64,000 nt of DNA from Puccinia triticina (lineage: Eukaryota > Basidiomycota > Pucciniomycetes > Pucciniales > Pucciniaceae), in NCBI RefSeq assembly GCF_026914185.1, contig NC_070568.1:1116001-1180000 (forward strand), written 5' to 3'. Below, in pieces: positions 24,801 through 37,345 of the stretch. The notes beneath the pieces are model-generated. The model saw only the letters and a program-made list of their open reading frames with translations. It did not search any database and was not told the origin of the DNA. The translations under genes were made by a program, and so were the position numbers. Positions within the stretch are counted from its first letter, which is position 1. Each line of letters begins with the position of its first letter.

Positions 24801-26390
24801 GTCTTGTTTTTTTTCTCATCTTTCTCCTCTTGTCCCAAGATTGGTTGATCACTGAATTTCATCTGAGTTTAAACAGCTTCAACAATGCAGGTGATTCAGA
24901 AGATGACAATGATGATGAAGATGGCAACCAATATCCTCTGGCAGCCAATCCCATTGACATGGAGGAGATCAAACTCAAGGACAAAGATTTTAATTAGTTG
25001 AGTGACAAAGGCAAAGACAATCAATATACTTCCAAATCTTGCAAACAGAAACTGGCAAGGGTAAGCCAACTCCATCCCCCTCAATATCATCTTATTTACT
25101 GACTCTAATACCATTTGAAACTAGTTCCGAGCAATCTCCCGCAAGCTCAACAAGTCACCAAACTCAAATTCACTGTTTGTTGAGCTATGTAGGGCTAATG
25201 AGTGTGAAAAGCTGCATAACATCCAGTGGGATGTGAGAATCCAATGGAACTCAACTTTGACACAGTTGGTTGGTATATTGAGATGCTTGGCTGCAATGTA
25301 AGGTTTTTTTTTCTTGTATCATCAGCTACAATTGTAACTGATTTACTTGCTAATGCTATTGCAGTTTGGAGTGGCAAACAGATAGACAATATGGCCTCTC
25401 TTGAGACCATCAGATCAACCAGGATGATCTTGATTTGGCAAGCAACCTGGTTGAGTTCCTTCAACCCTTCTTTGACATAACACTACAAGTCTTGACTCCT
25501 GGTGGCACGCAAATAGCCAAGATAGTTGGTTTTATAGACCAGATCAAGTGCCACCTTTCCACCACCATTTCTGAAATGAAAGCACAGTACCCGCCGGTCC
25601 TGAGGAACTCCTATCGTGCAGGAATCCAGCTCAAAAACAAGTACTATACTCTTACAGACTGTTTGCCATTGTACCGAGTAGCTATGGGTGAGTTCTCCTC
25701 TCTTGTTGATTTTATTTCATCTTGACTGAATTCCTTTGCAATATTCAGTTCTTCATCCATCCTTCAAGGATGAGTTTTTCAAACTCACTAATTGGGAGCC
25801 CAAATGGATTGATGAGGCAATAAGACTAACCCCCAAGATGTGGGAAAGCAAGTACTGGCCTCTACCTCAACCAAGCACCTCCCAGAAACAAAATATGGGC
25901 CTGTCAAAAGTAAGTGAACATCTGACCGTACATGATATGCAGTTAAATTATCCGCTAACATGCTACGCATCAGCCTCAGACAGGTGTAATTGCAGGCTTA
26001 CAGGGTGCATCAGAAGCATGTGGAGCAAGCACAACCACCAATCCACTCACAATGTGGCTTGCTGGAGGGTTGGCCCTGAATGATGATGGACATCCAGTTG
26101 ACCCCCTCAAATGGTGGATGCACCAACAACGCGCTGGCAATTCTCATGGTGGCCTTCTCCAGATGGCGCTGGATGTGCTTAGCTGCCTGGGTACGTTGTT
26201 CTACTCTTTCTTTCTTGATCAATTTTAGAAATAAATAACTCTGCATTTAATCCAGCAACCACTGTGGACATTGAGAGATCCTTCAGTTTTGGCCGGGACT
26301 ATGTCTCCTTCCGATGGCACCGCCTGAGAAAGGAATGAATTATTGTTTTGCTTGAGAAAATTTTCAATTTTGGTTTTGTAATCAACCAAT
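21894..26390 (+). pseudogene. Decayed hAT transposase (second, unrelated hAT lineage)
   Basis: Successive fragments in changing frames follow the order of a hAT transposase. The N-terminus begins at 21894 (MAPKQKSKKHRKASES). A BED-like finger follows (CGSKIHQ, PSNLSNHLASC, about 22370-22460). The region QLCAVWCAEAA to HLPTQKAVSNDIG covers 22590-22740. GRYLD-like catalytic parts with LVDKFGLRDK and a downstream ICGNVTDN follow at 22900-23200. Acidic repeats (EDDSDNN, EDDNDDEDGN) lie at 24720-24960. FRAISRKLNKSPNSNS and IQWNSTLTQLVG cover 25120-25270. The dimerisation end TTVDIERSFSFGRDYVSF is at 26255-26310. There are many stops and frameshifts, plus a foldback insertion at 23522-24194. Some gaps may be introns. 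Element ends and target duplication were not found. Confidence 0.75.
23522..24194. mobile_element. Full-length foldback element with CACTGTG ends
   Basis: The left end is CACTGTGAAAAAAACTCAAG and the right end is the inverse. The two arms, about 330 bp each, pair almost throughout, including TTGCGCACTGCAAAAAAATT and CTGGCAGCAGTTTCTTGAG blocks. It interrupts the acidic coding region of the decayed hAT transposase. The flanks (AAG left, AGG right) do not form a perfect target duplication. Ends are related to those of the 34674-37268 element and to the fragment at 37269. Confidence 0.8.
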
Positions 26391-26710
26391 AAATTCACCT
26401 GGACCAAGTCTCACCTGAACATAGCCAGTCACAGTGCATGTTAGTTGATTTTTTTATTTGATGTGAAAAGCCAATTCTAGTGTCTCTGTTCTTGATGAGG
26501 TATTCAGGGAGTGCTTGATGTTCATATATACTATATAATAACAAGATGTAAACGCGTAGAGAGCAAGACCAAGGGGTTTTTTTCAATTCCAGACAGATGA
26601 GTAAATTACAAAAGGAAGATTGACCACTTTATGTTAAAGTGGTCATCATCTTCCAACATCTTTGGATTAGCCAGATTTTTGGGGGTTGAAGATGAGATTA
26701 CAATCCCCCA

Positions 26711-27350
26711 AGCTAACACTTTTTCTTGTGCTGTTCCAATGACCTTTCACAACTCCAATGTCCTCAGACACAAATCTTGCCACAAGAATCACACACAGAA
26801 TGTGCCCCATGCGGGGGAAGACAATGATGCTGGTAGGTATAGCTGCCAAATTCCCTGCAGGCCCTCTGCTGCGGACTTGTGAAAGGCTTTGTGACAATTT
26901 CCACCCTGATGTTTGCGTGAACACCAGGGTGGACATAAGAAATCACTGACAATTTTGCTTGTGCTGATCCAATGATCTTGCACAACCCCACCAACAACAG
27001 GCATTCTCACAAAATTTCAAGCAATCTTGCCATGACAATCATTCACAACTCATTCCCCATGTAGGGGAAGGGCAAACAATGATGCTGGTCAAGGTATAGC
27101 TGCAGAATTACCCGCATGCCCTCTGCTGCAGAATTGTGAAAGGCTATGTGACAATGCCTTACCCTGATGGTCGCGCGCACATCAGGGTTGACATCAGACC
27201 TCACTCACCAAGCCCTTACGGTGACATTTTTGCTCATGCTGATCCAATGACCTTGCACACCTCTTGTAAAATTAGACACACTCATTGACATAACATGTCA
27301 AGCAATCATGCCATCACCATCATGCACAAGCACAGCCCCCTGCCACCAAA
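26711..27350 (+). repeat. Three diverged tandem units of about 240-275 bp
   Basis: Units start near 26711, 26947 and 27221, each with a CTTGTGCTG/GCTCATGCTG...CCAATGA..TTGCAC block. Units 1 and 2 also share CCCCATG.GGGGAAG, GATGCTGGT and the CCCTCTGCTGC..A.TTGTGAAAGGC block. Each of the first two ends in a short hairpin around CACCCTGATG and CATCAGGGT(G). The third unit is partial. A similar hairpin is found alone at 38947-38996. Confidence 0.6.
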
Positions 27351-29807
27351 ATTTGATATTCAGATCAGATATATTTTGCACTACAGTAATACAGAATCCA
27401 GGAAAAATTGGCCAACTGTTTGCCATCATAGACAGGGACCTTGGAGTGGTGAAACACAAAGCACAATTAGAGATCAATAAAACCTAATCTACATGCTTAT
27501 GATCCCGGAGGGTGATGTAGAAGCACCCCTTGAGGTGACAATTGGCCAGGCATTGCCAGCTGATGTCAGATGAATCTCCTGATTTATGATGTGTGGCAGG
27601 GTTGGTTGCAGCTTGATTAGAATTGCAGAGTGCTTGAAGATTCTCTGAGATTTTTTCAAGACTGTATCCTGTGAATATAGAGATTTTTTGCTGCTCAAAT
27701 ACAATTATGGTGTTATAATACTTTGGGCTGTAGCAATCAAGAGGAAAAATTTGAGGCACCACCAGGACCCCTTTTGTTCTTCTCACTACACAATGAGCCC
27801 ACTCTGACATTATATTACAACCAAGCCATGTAGGTAAAAAGAATCAACAACCCCTTACAATACATCCTTCAGGGACATCAGTAATCACATTCTCTAGATC
27901 TAAAAACAGCATTCAGACTGAATTGGAAACCTTGCGCCAAGCAACCTGACAGGCTGGTCAGTGTTTATGTACCCTTGAGGAATGATTGGTTTAGGGAGGC
28001 ATGACCATCTGAGTGTGTGGGAATTCAAGCAAGCTTTTAATGCTCATCTCTTCCAGTAAGAAGTGTGGAAAATTATAGCTGTGAATCTCTGGTAATTCTT
28101 GTCAAACAGTAAGAGAATTAATACATGTTGTATGAAGTTGCATAAAATTGTTTACAGATAAACACTAGTTCAAAATAATGAATGACTGAGCTGTTGATCA
28201 GTTCAACATATGTTAGGTTACAGTCAAACTCCTCATGGGGTTGAAAGTAAAACAGAGGTTATGGTTGATATGAACTACACACCAGTACATACCTCAGATG
28301 AAATTACAGCCAGGAACTATCTGAGTGCCACATACTCCCTGGTGATTGGGCCTGATCACAAAATGTTGAATTTAAGTCTTGTTTCTCCTCATCCCCAAAA
28401 TCCCTACACTTTTTCCTCACACCATTCCATCCTTTTTTATCCTCCTCTATGGGCTTGTTTTCAGATCAAAGTTATCCAACACTTATGTTGCCCCCTCTCT
28501 ATGTGGTCTGTCTTTTATCCTTGGTCATGCTTCTCTCTTACTATCTTGTAGACATTGATACCTGATTAGAATAGAGTATGTATTGGCTTTCCAGGTTACT
28601 GCTTATCCTCTAGATTGCGCGCTTCTCTGATGGGGATAATAATGTACCTTTTGACATGTCACAATGAGTTTGAGAAGTTTCTTATTCAATATTCCTTTTC
28701 ATTCATTATTATTCTCACCCACATTTTGACCACAGTACATAGACTACTTATACGGTGCTAGATGAAGAAATAATGGCCAAAGGCCTGAGACTGAGAATGG
28801 TGAGCTGGGAAATGATCAAGCACAGAATCTGTGCAGGGACTCAGAACAACAGATGAGAAGTCTCAAAAGAGCATGTCTCACTGATATGGGCTTGGAACTA
28901 AGTGAGGGGTTGTATTTCATGAGGGGACGAATGAAATACATGGAGAAAAAGGGGCCTAAGAGGGGCCTAGGGGGCTAAAGGACCCTGATGGAAGTAAAAG
29001 GAACAAAAAGGAAATAAACCCTCTTCTGGGCATGGGGCATAATTCTAACACTAGATACATGTGAATTAAAATCATCGGTTCATCTCCTTCTTTTTACGCC
29101 CTTTGAGCCAGTCCAGTGAGAAATCCCCATCTCACTGTCCATATTCTTGCTTCACTTCTCAGACCCCATTTTGGTCTCACAAGTTCAAAACTCAACACAA
29201 AATGAGATCTGTTATCTTCATCAATGTGTTTCCAGTGCCAATATCCATCATACTTTACGATCTGGGCAACATCAATCTGTGACCAATATGTGTTTTTGAA
29301 AACAACATTCACAGCTGCCAAGTTCAAAGTCAGAACACCTCCCAAACCAGAGCCTATCACGTCTCTAGCTTGCGCAGATTAGAGTCTCCCATTATCAGAC
29401 CTGGTTATCTTCCTCACACTTGGCAATCAATCACTTGATGACCAAGAAGGCTTTGGAAGAGAGCACTATGAAAAAACACAACTGTAATACAAGGTAAAGC
29501 AGCGGTTCTCACAGGTAGTCTGCCCATACTTTATCTCTTGCAATAAACTGATTGCTGAATTGAACTTCTTGAAGTCGCCGGAACCATTCCCCTATTGGAT
29601 TACCTTCCAACAACATGGGGTTCTCCTAAAGATCATCATTGAATTAGAATAGTAAATTACTTCATTGAATTGTTGTCAGCTTGTTGATTTTTGTAACTTT
29701 TTTCCAATACATGATAGTATCTTCAGTTTTTTGTGAGATCTTTTTCCCCAGAGCCTACAAGGGCCTGGCTGCCAATTTCTGCCCAAAAACTTCAATATAC
29801 TTCAGTC
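27351..29807. other. AT-rich stretch with no supported gene
   Basis: The open frames at 27484-27810 (minus), 28210-28551 (plus) and 29094-29360 (minus) are short, solitary and unlike any family I recognise. The sequence 28660-28720 (TTGACATGTCACAATGAG) resembles the flank of the hAT element at 14820-14850, so a shared older repeat is likely. Confidence 0.4.
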
Positions 29808-30186
29808 AATGGTGGGCAGTTACTTTACTTTACAATATCTGGCCAACTTTAGTAAAGTAACTGTCCGGCCATTACTTTTCCTGCCGTGATTGTTAGCAGT
29901 AACGCGCTGACAGCGGCATCACATGTAAAGCTTTCTTTGAGGCCGTTACTTGAAAAGTAAAGCGTTGTTGAGCAAAAAAAGGCCAAATTAGCCTTATTTT
30001 GGCCTTATTTTGCTCTTTGTCTTTCTTGATATGCCTTCCTCATAATACAGATGGTGCAATGGCCATAAAAAAAAGGCATCCACTTGGTGCAATATAGACA
30101 TTGCACCACTGTTAACAGTAAAAATAACAATAACACTCAAAAATCATTATCTTAAGCGTTACTGTAACAATAACTGCCCACTGTTG
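29808..30186. mobile_element. hAT-like miniature element (379 bp)
   Basis: The inverted ends are AATGGTGGGCAGTTAC and, read inward from the right, CAACAGTGGGCAGTTA. The flanks CTTCAGTC (29800-29807) and CTTCAGTG (30187-30194) match at 7 of 8 positions, in keeping with a hAT target duplication. Confidence 0.65.
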
Positions 30187-32478
30187 CTTCAGTGCAACAC
30201 TGACTTATTGATTTAGTATCAGCTTGTTTTTTACCAATTGTTCACATAACTGTTTCTTTGTTTTTTGGGAGATCTTTTTTTCTCTGAGCCCACAACAGTC
30301 TGGCTGTTATTTAATAAAGAGAACCCAATATATTTCAATGCAAAACTACCTGTGCGCAAAAAGAATATATGGTTGTATGCTGCTTGCGCATGGAGGGGGG
30401 TTCATTGTTGGGCAAAATTGAGCCAACTGAAATTTCCATGCGCAACAAGTTTTCCTCCGTTTGCAAAGTAAATCTGTACTTCACAAGGGGCTTCAAAAAC
30501 AATATCCTGTGTACGCCAAATTGGTAGAAATTGAAAGAAATTTCAGGGGTTAACTTGAAATACAATTATTGGAAAGGAGAGAGCATCCATTAGAAGTGTC
30601 ACTTTTCTTTTCCTTTCAGCAATTTTGATAACTTGTTCCAAAAAACATTTTTTTTTCTTTCCTTGGTTTTCTTCCAGGCTTCATAGGACAATTGAGCTTT
30701 GGATTGATCCCACTGATAGTTATTTGATACATTGGACTTGTGTGCATACTTGAGGAAAAATTTCTTGTCTTCTTCACAGATTCCATGATACTTGTATTCA
30801 AGCCATTCATCCAAGGTCCTGTTTTGATTTAATCAGGCCATTCAGGTGTGGATAGGCCATTTGAGGCTTTGATAGATGGTAGGACATAAATTTAGAATGG
30901 AGGCTTACATATATTTAAGAAGTGGTAACCACTCTTTTAAATTTTCCTCAAATGGTTTGTATCTTGCACTTGTAAACATCAAGGGACTAGATTGACCAAG
31001 AAATGAAAAATTATAACCAAATTAGGACCAAGAGTTTTGCCAGAGGAAAAGAAATGCCAAAGGGTGGTGAATAGAATCATGGAGAACACAGACCCTTCAA
31101 TGTAAATTCTTTCTTTTGCAAATTGGTAAACCATCTTCAGGAACCTTGTGGGTTCAACAAATTCCTCACAAATGCTGTTTCCCAATTTACTGGGATAGAG
31201 TTTGAGTGATCATAAATTAGCAATTTACACTGGCCTCCTCTTTCAAGACAAAAATACAACCCACTTCTGTAATGCAATTGCTATTCTAAAACCTGTAGGG
31301 GTTGTACCTGCCACACGGGGACCAATAATCTGGAGGACCTTCAATTCTCTGCAAGTAAGTTTGTTCTCAGTTACTTGACATGCATCTCATGATTCAAAAT
31401 AAGAATATGCCCTCTTTGATCATCAACCAAGCTACTCACATCTTATCCTCCTTGCCATCAAACCTTTGAATTGCTTCAGGGGGTAGGAAAACCTGTATTT
31501 CTTGCTTCTTAGTTTTTTTGCTGTATATGTACAGTTATTATCCAGAGATTATTGGCAGGAGAGATTGATTCAAATATGATAAGCCTATGGAATAGTCTTT
31601 GGCAAGTCTGCCGGAGGAGAAAACACATAGCACTAAATTTCAGGAACTTGTTTTCGCAAGGTTATCTTGAGACTTACAGAGGAACCTCCAGCTTGTCCAT
31701 GCGCTTCCACAGACCTCGACGCAAACATTGTACATGTGAGCAAGAGCAAGAGATTACCACCAAGAACGTTAGCAGCGCACCGGGATGGAGCAGCATTCTC
31801 ATCGTTTGCTTTTCAGTTACTCGAGATACGGGGCGGGGAGATTAATGAATGGAAGGTACTCGGAGTACTTAATCATCGTCAGTAAGCGCATCAAGGGCCA
31901 AGGCCGAGGTTCAATGAAAGGCTCGGCATCATGAAGTGTATGTTTCTAAAGCTGATTGGCTGGCGCATGAAGGAATCATGCCCCTCACAAAACAAGATCA
32001 GGAGAAGGGACTGGTGTCAGAGCTCTATAATGCAGAAGCAAATGTTTTATGTATGGTCTGATTCATACATACATCGTAAAGATCGGTACACACCCCATGC
32101 GAATCTTGAACGGCCGTGAATCTGAAGCACCGCCGCGTCCTTGTGTGTAAATAATTTTGAGGAATGGTTTGGAGACTTTTGGAGAGCAACAAACCCCAAA
32201 GTTCCAAACCTCTCTACATTATTACGCCCGGTTTGGTATAGGTTGCAAAACATTTCTACTGCATGATCCAAACCCTTCAATATTTTTAGGGCTACCCAAG
32301 ACTGAGACACGAGGAACTCTCGGCGACCTGTCTCAGACAGACTCATCCGCCCGCCAATTGTTTGTGAGCGCTTTGGGTTAGATCTGAGTAGGTCAACGGC
32401 GTCGTTGTATGTGCAACATGGGTCACTTCACTGGTTTCGAGCCCGCGACAGCTCCATGAGCCTCGGATCTATCACCCT
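30187..32478. other. AT-rich stretch with no supported gene
   Basis: Only short, isolated open frames. The segment 31680-31890 is less AT-rich and reads openly in two plus-strand frames, but shows no recognisable domain. Confidence 0.35.
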
Positions 32479-33160
32479 CTGACTTATCACAAGTCCCTCG
32501 CTTCAGAGGGCCCTGGTACAGCCTGGGCTGGCGCAAAGCGCCCTCGCGCGAAGCGCGACCTCCGAAGGAGGGACTTGCAGGTGAAGCCAAGAATTTGGCT
32601 TGAGAGCTTTCAGTGTTTTGGTGGAAGTTTTTTCCCGCTTCCCTTTCAGGGGTCTTCTCCTTGTGTATTCCTATCGCCTGTGGTGCCAGATTAAAGGCCT
32701 GATTTTTCTCTTTCTTTTGGTGTCAATCACCACTTTTTCCCCCTTCACAAACTCCTTCCATCCCCCTTTGAAGTTTGTGATTTTTTTGTGTTTGGCCAGA
32801 AGTGTGTATGTAAATTACGAGAAGATCCATTTGGACTCAATTTAAATACAGAACTCCATCATCCATCCACCTTGACTGCTGAGCAAGGGCAACACTCTCC
32901 TTCCAGTGTAGATATCACAAAAGTGACACTACATTAAAGCTGAAATGCTCAGCTATCCCGTGTACTTCAGCTCGCTGACTCACAATGAGTGCGCGCTGTG
33001 TAATGTAAATTTGATTCAAAAAGTTGGCCAAAAGCCACAAATTTCCTGAAGCTCTCACGCAGAAAAAAGCCGATAACTCATAAGCCTCCAATTGGGAATG
33101 GGAGATGCTTTGCATCGGGGTGCTCCGCACCCCCAGTCCTGGGAGGCTTAGTTAAGTCAG
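32479..33160. mobile_element. Mutator-like miniature element, copy 3 (682 bp)
   Basis: The left end is CTGACTTATCACAAGTCCC and the right end, read inward, is CTGACTTAACTAAGCCTCC. The direct repeat ATCACCCT flanks it (32471-32478 and 33161-33168); extended to 9 bp it has one mismatch. The interior (about 32590-33060) differs from the interiors of the other copies and holds no recognised gene. Confidence 0.75.
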
Positions 33161-34668
33161 ATCACCCTTTGCTGCCTGGACACATTATCCTGAGCACCGT
33201 GAATATGTTTGCAAATATTCCCGAACTAGGTGCACCACTCCTCATCAGGATTCTGCTTCGGTCCAGAGAACCGGAAATGTTTTATGCCCTTTGATAGGTC
33301 TGTTTATGAATTGGCTGACATCTATAGGACAATGAGCATTTCAGTCAGGATTGGTCTACTTGGAATACTTCACAGGGAATGCTCCTTGAACCAACTATCA
33401 TTTGATGGCTTTCTAATTGTGAATTTCTCAGCACAAGTAGGCTGGATAAGCAAATATAATACTGTCAAGAGCAGACGTGCTTCCCAGACAGAATTCTGCA
33501 TATTGTCTCAAAAAATTAGTGCAATTATCATGATATAAAACTATCTTCCCTTCCCTGCCCACTTTTTTAAAATCAGAATGTGTGAAATGATCTTATAAGT
33601 ATATGTAGAATTGAATAACACAGAAAGTGAATGTACCAATGGGTCAAGCAAAATGTTGAAACTGGGCTTATAGAAGTAAAAACCATTGCTTCCTCCTTGA
33701 CCCGCCTTGTCTACACCAAAAATCCCAGGTTTGCAGTTTGTACACTTGCAACAGAGATATCTAGCAGGCAGGATTGGCTACATCATGAGCAATGCTGTTG
33801 AAGTTAGGCACACTACAGACTCAATTGAGGTTCGCCAGTATTTTACCAGATGAGAATAAAGTGATGAATGAGTCTGATCAGCCAAGCAATCCTGGAATTG
33901 CAATGCTAGCCTACACCACGGGCGCACTTTCTTGAATTGGGACCGTTGGTCCCGCGGCCGAGCTCTTCAACCGTCTTGCCAACCCCTCAGGCGTTGGCAA
34001 ACTGGTGAGAAACCCCGGTTGGTGGCTCCACAGTGGTCAGAACGTTGGTCAACCGGTTGGTTTGAAACCAAAGACCAAACAGATTGAGCCGTGAATTGCC
34101 AACAACTGTTGGCAAATTTGCTTTTGCCAGCACCAAGGCTTGAACTGGGGTCAGCTGCCCCCAGTACATGTAGCCCTGGAGCAAGGCAGCTTGCCAAGCT
34201 CACTACACTCGTCCAGTGGCATTGGCACGCCTTGCAGCCGAGCCACTGGCCGGAACATGCGTATTGGCGCCTGCCAATTGGGCCCCCAGTAGGTGGTGGT
34301 GGCGGCCCGGGCCACCAGGCCTCCGGCGGTGACGGGGTGGCCCAGGTGCATTTTGCACCCGCTCCGGGGATTACCTCCAACGCCCAGCCAACGGCTTGGT
34401 TGGCCCAACGTTTACCCAAACATACATGTGTACCAATCTCCAACGGTTGTCGCCGCGGGCAGACGAACTGTCAGAGCAACGGCAGCGCATACCTCCAGAT
34501 GATGTTCTGGTGCGCCCGTGGTGTACCTCAATATTGCAGGCAAGATGTTATACTAATAGGTAGCTAGTCTCTATCCTGTCTTGTCCTACATTTATTTTAT
34601 AAGTACTCTTGACCTCATGATATTTATCATGCTTGATTATCACACTAAAATTGGGACCTACATCAGTC
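33161..34668. other. Intergenic stretch, partly GC-rich, no supported gene
   Basis: The block 33960-34510 is richer in G+C and open in plus and minus frames (for example 34091-34567 plus and 33967-34443 minus) with no recognisable motif. It contains repeated TTGGCAA/TTGCCAA and AACCGGTTGG motifs. The remainder is AT-rich. Confidence 0.35.
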
Positions 34669-34673
34669 CACTA

Positions 34674-37268
34674 CACTATGAAAAAAACTTGAGAAACTGG
34701 TGTCAGTTGACATGCCAGATCCGGGCTGATACAATGCCACATACCTGAGTTTGTCCAGCTTTATTCCTGGTTGATTCCATGTATTTTTATGGATTAGCTC
34801 AGGCTAAGCAGTATGTTCAGACTCTGCTTAACCACACCAGCCACCACACTAACTTTGTGCAAAGTTTGTTTTGAGCTGCTCAGCTGGCACAGCAGAATAC
34901 ATACAAGCACCCTTTCAAGCGGGAGGCATCCCTCCCTCCAACACACAAGGCCACATACGCCAACCCACGTGGACCAGGAGGAACCGGTCAACAACATAAC
35001 AAGACCGGGAGGAATCCCTCCTGCCCCTGGTCAACAACGCAACACCACAGTTGACCGGGCGGAATACCTCCCGGTGTGGTGCTCCATTCCAAACCATAAG
35101 TAGTATTTTATTGCTTTTCTTTACATATATTCATCATTACATTGCCCATTTCCCCATAACCCTTCACAAATACCTCATTATTATTGCATAGTCAGATTCT
35201 ACGCCAAATTTCACCTATAGTCACTCATACATAGTACCCCCTTATCTTCAATGGTTCAGTAGTTATAAAGGATATAAGACTTACAGACAACCTACATTCT
35301 TCATTAGTTACAATACTCATTTCATTAGTAACCTACTTGAATCATTACAGTAAATTCCTTTTACATATTTATTCTCACATACTAAACTCTTTACATACAT
35401 TTCTTATTATGTACTATGCCTATTGTACACCTTACATCATTGGATCTGTGCTTACCTCTTTCAGTAGTGCTCATCATTACAAGTAGTTACTATGTTCTCA
35501 TCACTCTTCCCCATTAGTACATTCTTTTATTCCCATAACCAGCATTCCCCTTTCAGCATTGCTCATCATTACATACTGTTACTATGTTCACATCACTTTT
35601 CCTCATTTGTACAACCTTCATTCTCATAGCCAGAACTCCTCATTGTCTGTGCTCATCCTTCCTTCATATAAGAACTGTCTTTCCCCCCTCACTTGTACCT
35701 CATGCAAAATTTATATATAATTTTAGATACAGAAATTATAAGTGCCCATTCTCATCAACCCATTGCCATTGAACCATTGCCCATTGCTTTCCCCCCCCTT
35801 TCAACCATTACTCCAACTCTCTTACCCTCAGTAGTCAGTAGTTAAGCTCATAGTACTAGCTCCTAAGATCAAGCAGAAATCAGCCACACCTTTTCTTCTT
35901 TTTCTTAGTGTTACTCTCATCCCCTCAGCATTCGTCAGGAAGGCAGCCTCTTCAGCACCCTTGCTTAGCTTACATTAGTACTAGTGTTGCTATCCATTTC
36001 CCTTCCAAGCTCTATTCTCCCCTTTGAGTAGTTCCACACCGGTCAACAGCTATATGCAGCAACTGTCTTGCCTGGGAGGACTCCCTCCCGGTCGACAACA
36101 TAACACAACAGTTGACCGGGCGGAATCCCTCCAACAGTTGCCCGGGAGAAATCCCTCCAGGACAATGGCCTTGCATAACAGTTGTCACCTGCCAGACAAC
36201 TGCTTCATACAAATGTCGTCCGGGAGGGATCCCTCCCGGACGACTGCTTCATACACCAGTTGTCCGGGAGGAATCCCTCCCGGACGACAGATACATACAA
36301 GAGTCGCCCGGGAGGGATCCCTCCTGGCCAACTGCTTTGTACAACAGACGTCCGGAAGGGATCCCTCCCGGACGACGGCCTCATACAACAGTCGCCCGGG
36401 AGGGATCTCTCCCGGACGGCTGCTTCATACACCAGTTGTCCGGGAGGAATCCCTCCCGGATGACAGATACATACAAGAGTCGCCCGGGAGGGATCCCTCC
36501 TGGCCGACTGCTTCGTCAAACAGTGGTTCAAGAGGGATCCCTCCCGGGAGACTCTTGCATGTATCTGTCGACCGGGAGGGATCCCTCCCGAGCAATGGCC
36601 CCATACAGCAGTCGCCCGGGAGGGATCCCTCCCGGTTGACAGATACATGCAAGAGTCTCCCGGGAGGGATCCCTTTATGAAGCAGTCGGCCAGGAGGGAT
36701 CTCTCCCGGGCAGCTCTTGTATGTATCTGTTGTCCGGGAGGGATTCCTCCCGGACAACTGGTGTATGAAACAGTTGTCCGGGAGGGATCCCTCCTGGGCA
36801 ACTGTTGTATGGGGCCGTGGTCCGGGAGAGATCCCTTCCAGACGGCTGTTGTACGAAGCAGTCGGCCAGGAGGGATCCTTCCCGGGCAACTCTTGTATGT
36901 ATCTGTTGTCCAGGAGGGATTCCTCCCGGACAACTGGTGTATGAAGCAGTCGTCCGGGAGGGATCCCTCCCGGGTGTATGTCGAGCTTAAGGCCTTGTGT
37001 GTTTGCTGGAGGGATGCCTCCCAGTTGACAAGGGCTCTGGTAGTGTATGTACTTAGGTGCCACTGCTGTGCCAGCTGAGCATCTCCAAAGTTAGTGTGGC
37101 TAAGCAGAGTCTCAATATACTGCTTAGCCTGAACCATTGAGTAAATTCCAAATATTCCAGGGTGCACCACCCTGGGATTCATTTTGTATGAAGCTTGTTC
37201 TAAGGGAGACTGAACTCAAGTATGCTGCATGTCAACTGACACCAGTTTCTTGAGTTTTTTTCATAGTG
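34674..37268. mobile_element. CACTA-type element with long inverted ends and a palindrome array (2.6 kb)
   Basis: The left end is CACTATGAAAAAAACTTGAG and the right end, read inward, is CACTATGAAAAAAACTCAAG. The inverted ends remain alignable for roughly 280 bp, through GCTCAGCTGGCACAGCAG and GGAGGCATCCCTCC to AACACACAAGGCC. A 3-bp duplication CTA flanks it (34671-34673 and 37269-37271). CACTA termini and 3-bp duplications are hallmarks of the CACTA/EnSpm superfamily. No transposase is present, so it is non-autonomous. The left interior (35100-35950) is simple T-rich sequence and the right interior is the 44-bp array. Confidence 0.82.
36070..36985. repeat. 44-bp tandem array, each unit centred on a palindrome
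   Basis: Twenty-one copies of a motif close to CGGGAGGGATCCCTCCCG are spaced along the region. From the copy centred at 36229 to the last at 36963 there are 18 copies, and 16 of the 17 intervals are exactly 44 bp (one is 30 bp). Spacer sequences alternate between GACGACTGCTTCATACA- and AGATACATACAAGAGTC-like forms and their inverses. Because 44 is not a multiple of 3 and the core has no stop in any frame, long open frames appear on both strands; they are by-products. Confidence 0.9.
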
Positions 37269-37345
37269 CTATGAAAACAAAAACTCTCAAGAAACTGCTG
37301 CCAGTTGACATGCAATATTACAAAGGAACCTTTGTAATATTTTAT
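37269..37345 (+). repeat. Terminus of an older related element, split by the 2.6-kb element
   Basis: CTATGAAAACAAAAACTC through GCTGCCAGTTGACATGC matches the left end of the 23522 element. Its first bases (CA, then CTA) lie at 34669-34673, on the other side of the 2.6-kb element. A small palindrome (ATATTACAAAGG and CCTTTGTAATAT) follows, after which similarity stops. Confidence 0.6.

Noticed and set aside
33967..34567. 158-codon frames on both strands
   Set aside because: Mirror-image open frames in a GC-rich stretch without motifs; no evidence favours either.
36024..37182. Long open frames of 140-325 codons on both strands
   Set aside because: They arise from the stop-free palindromic repeat in all frames and share no features of real proteins.
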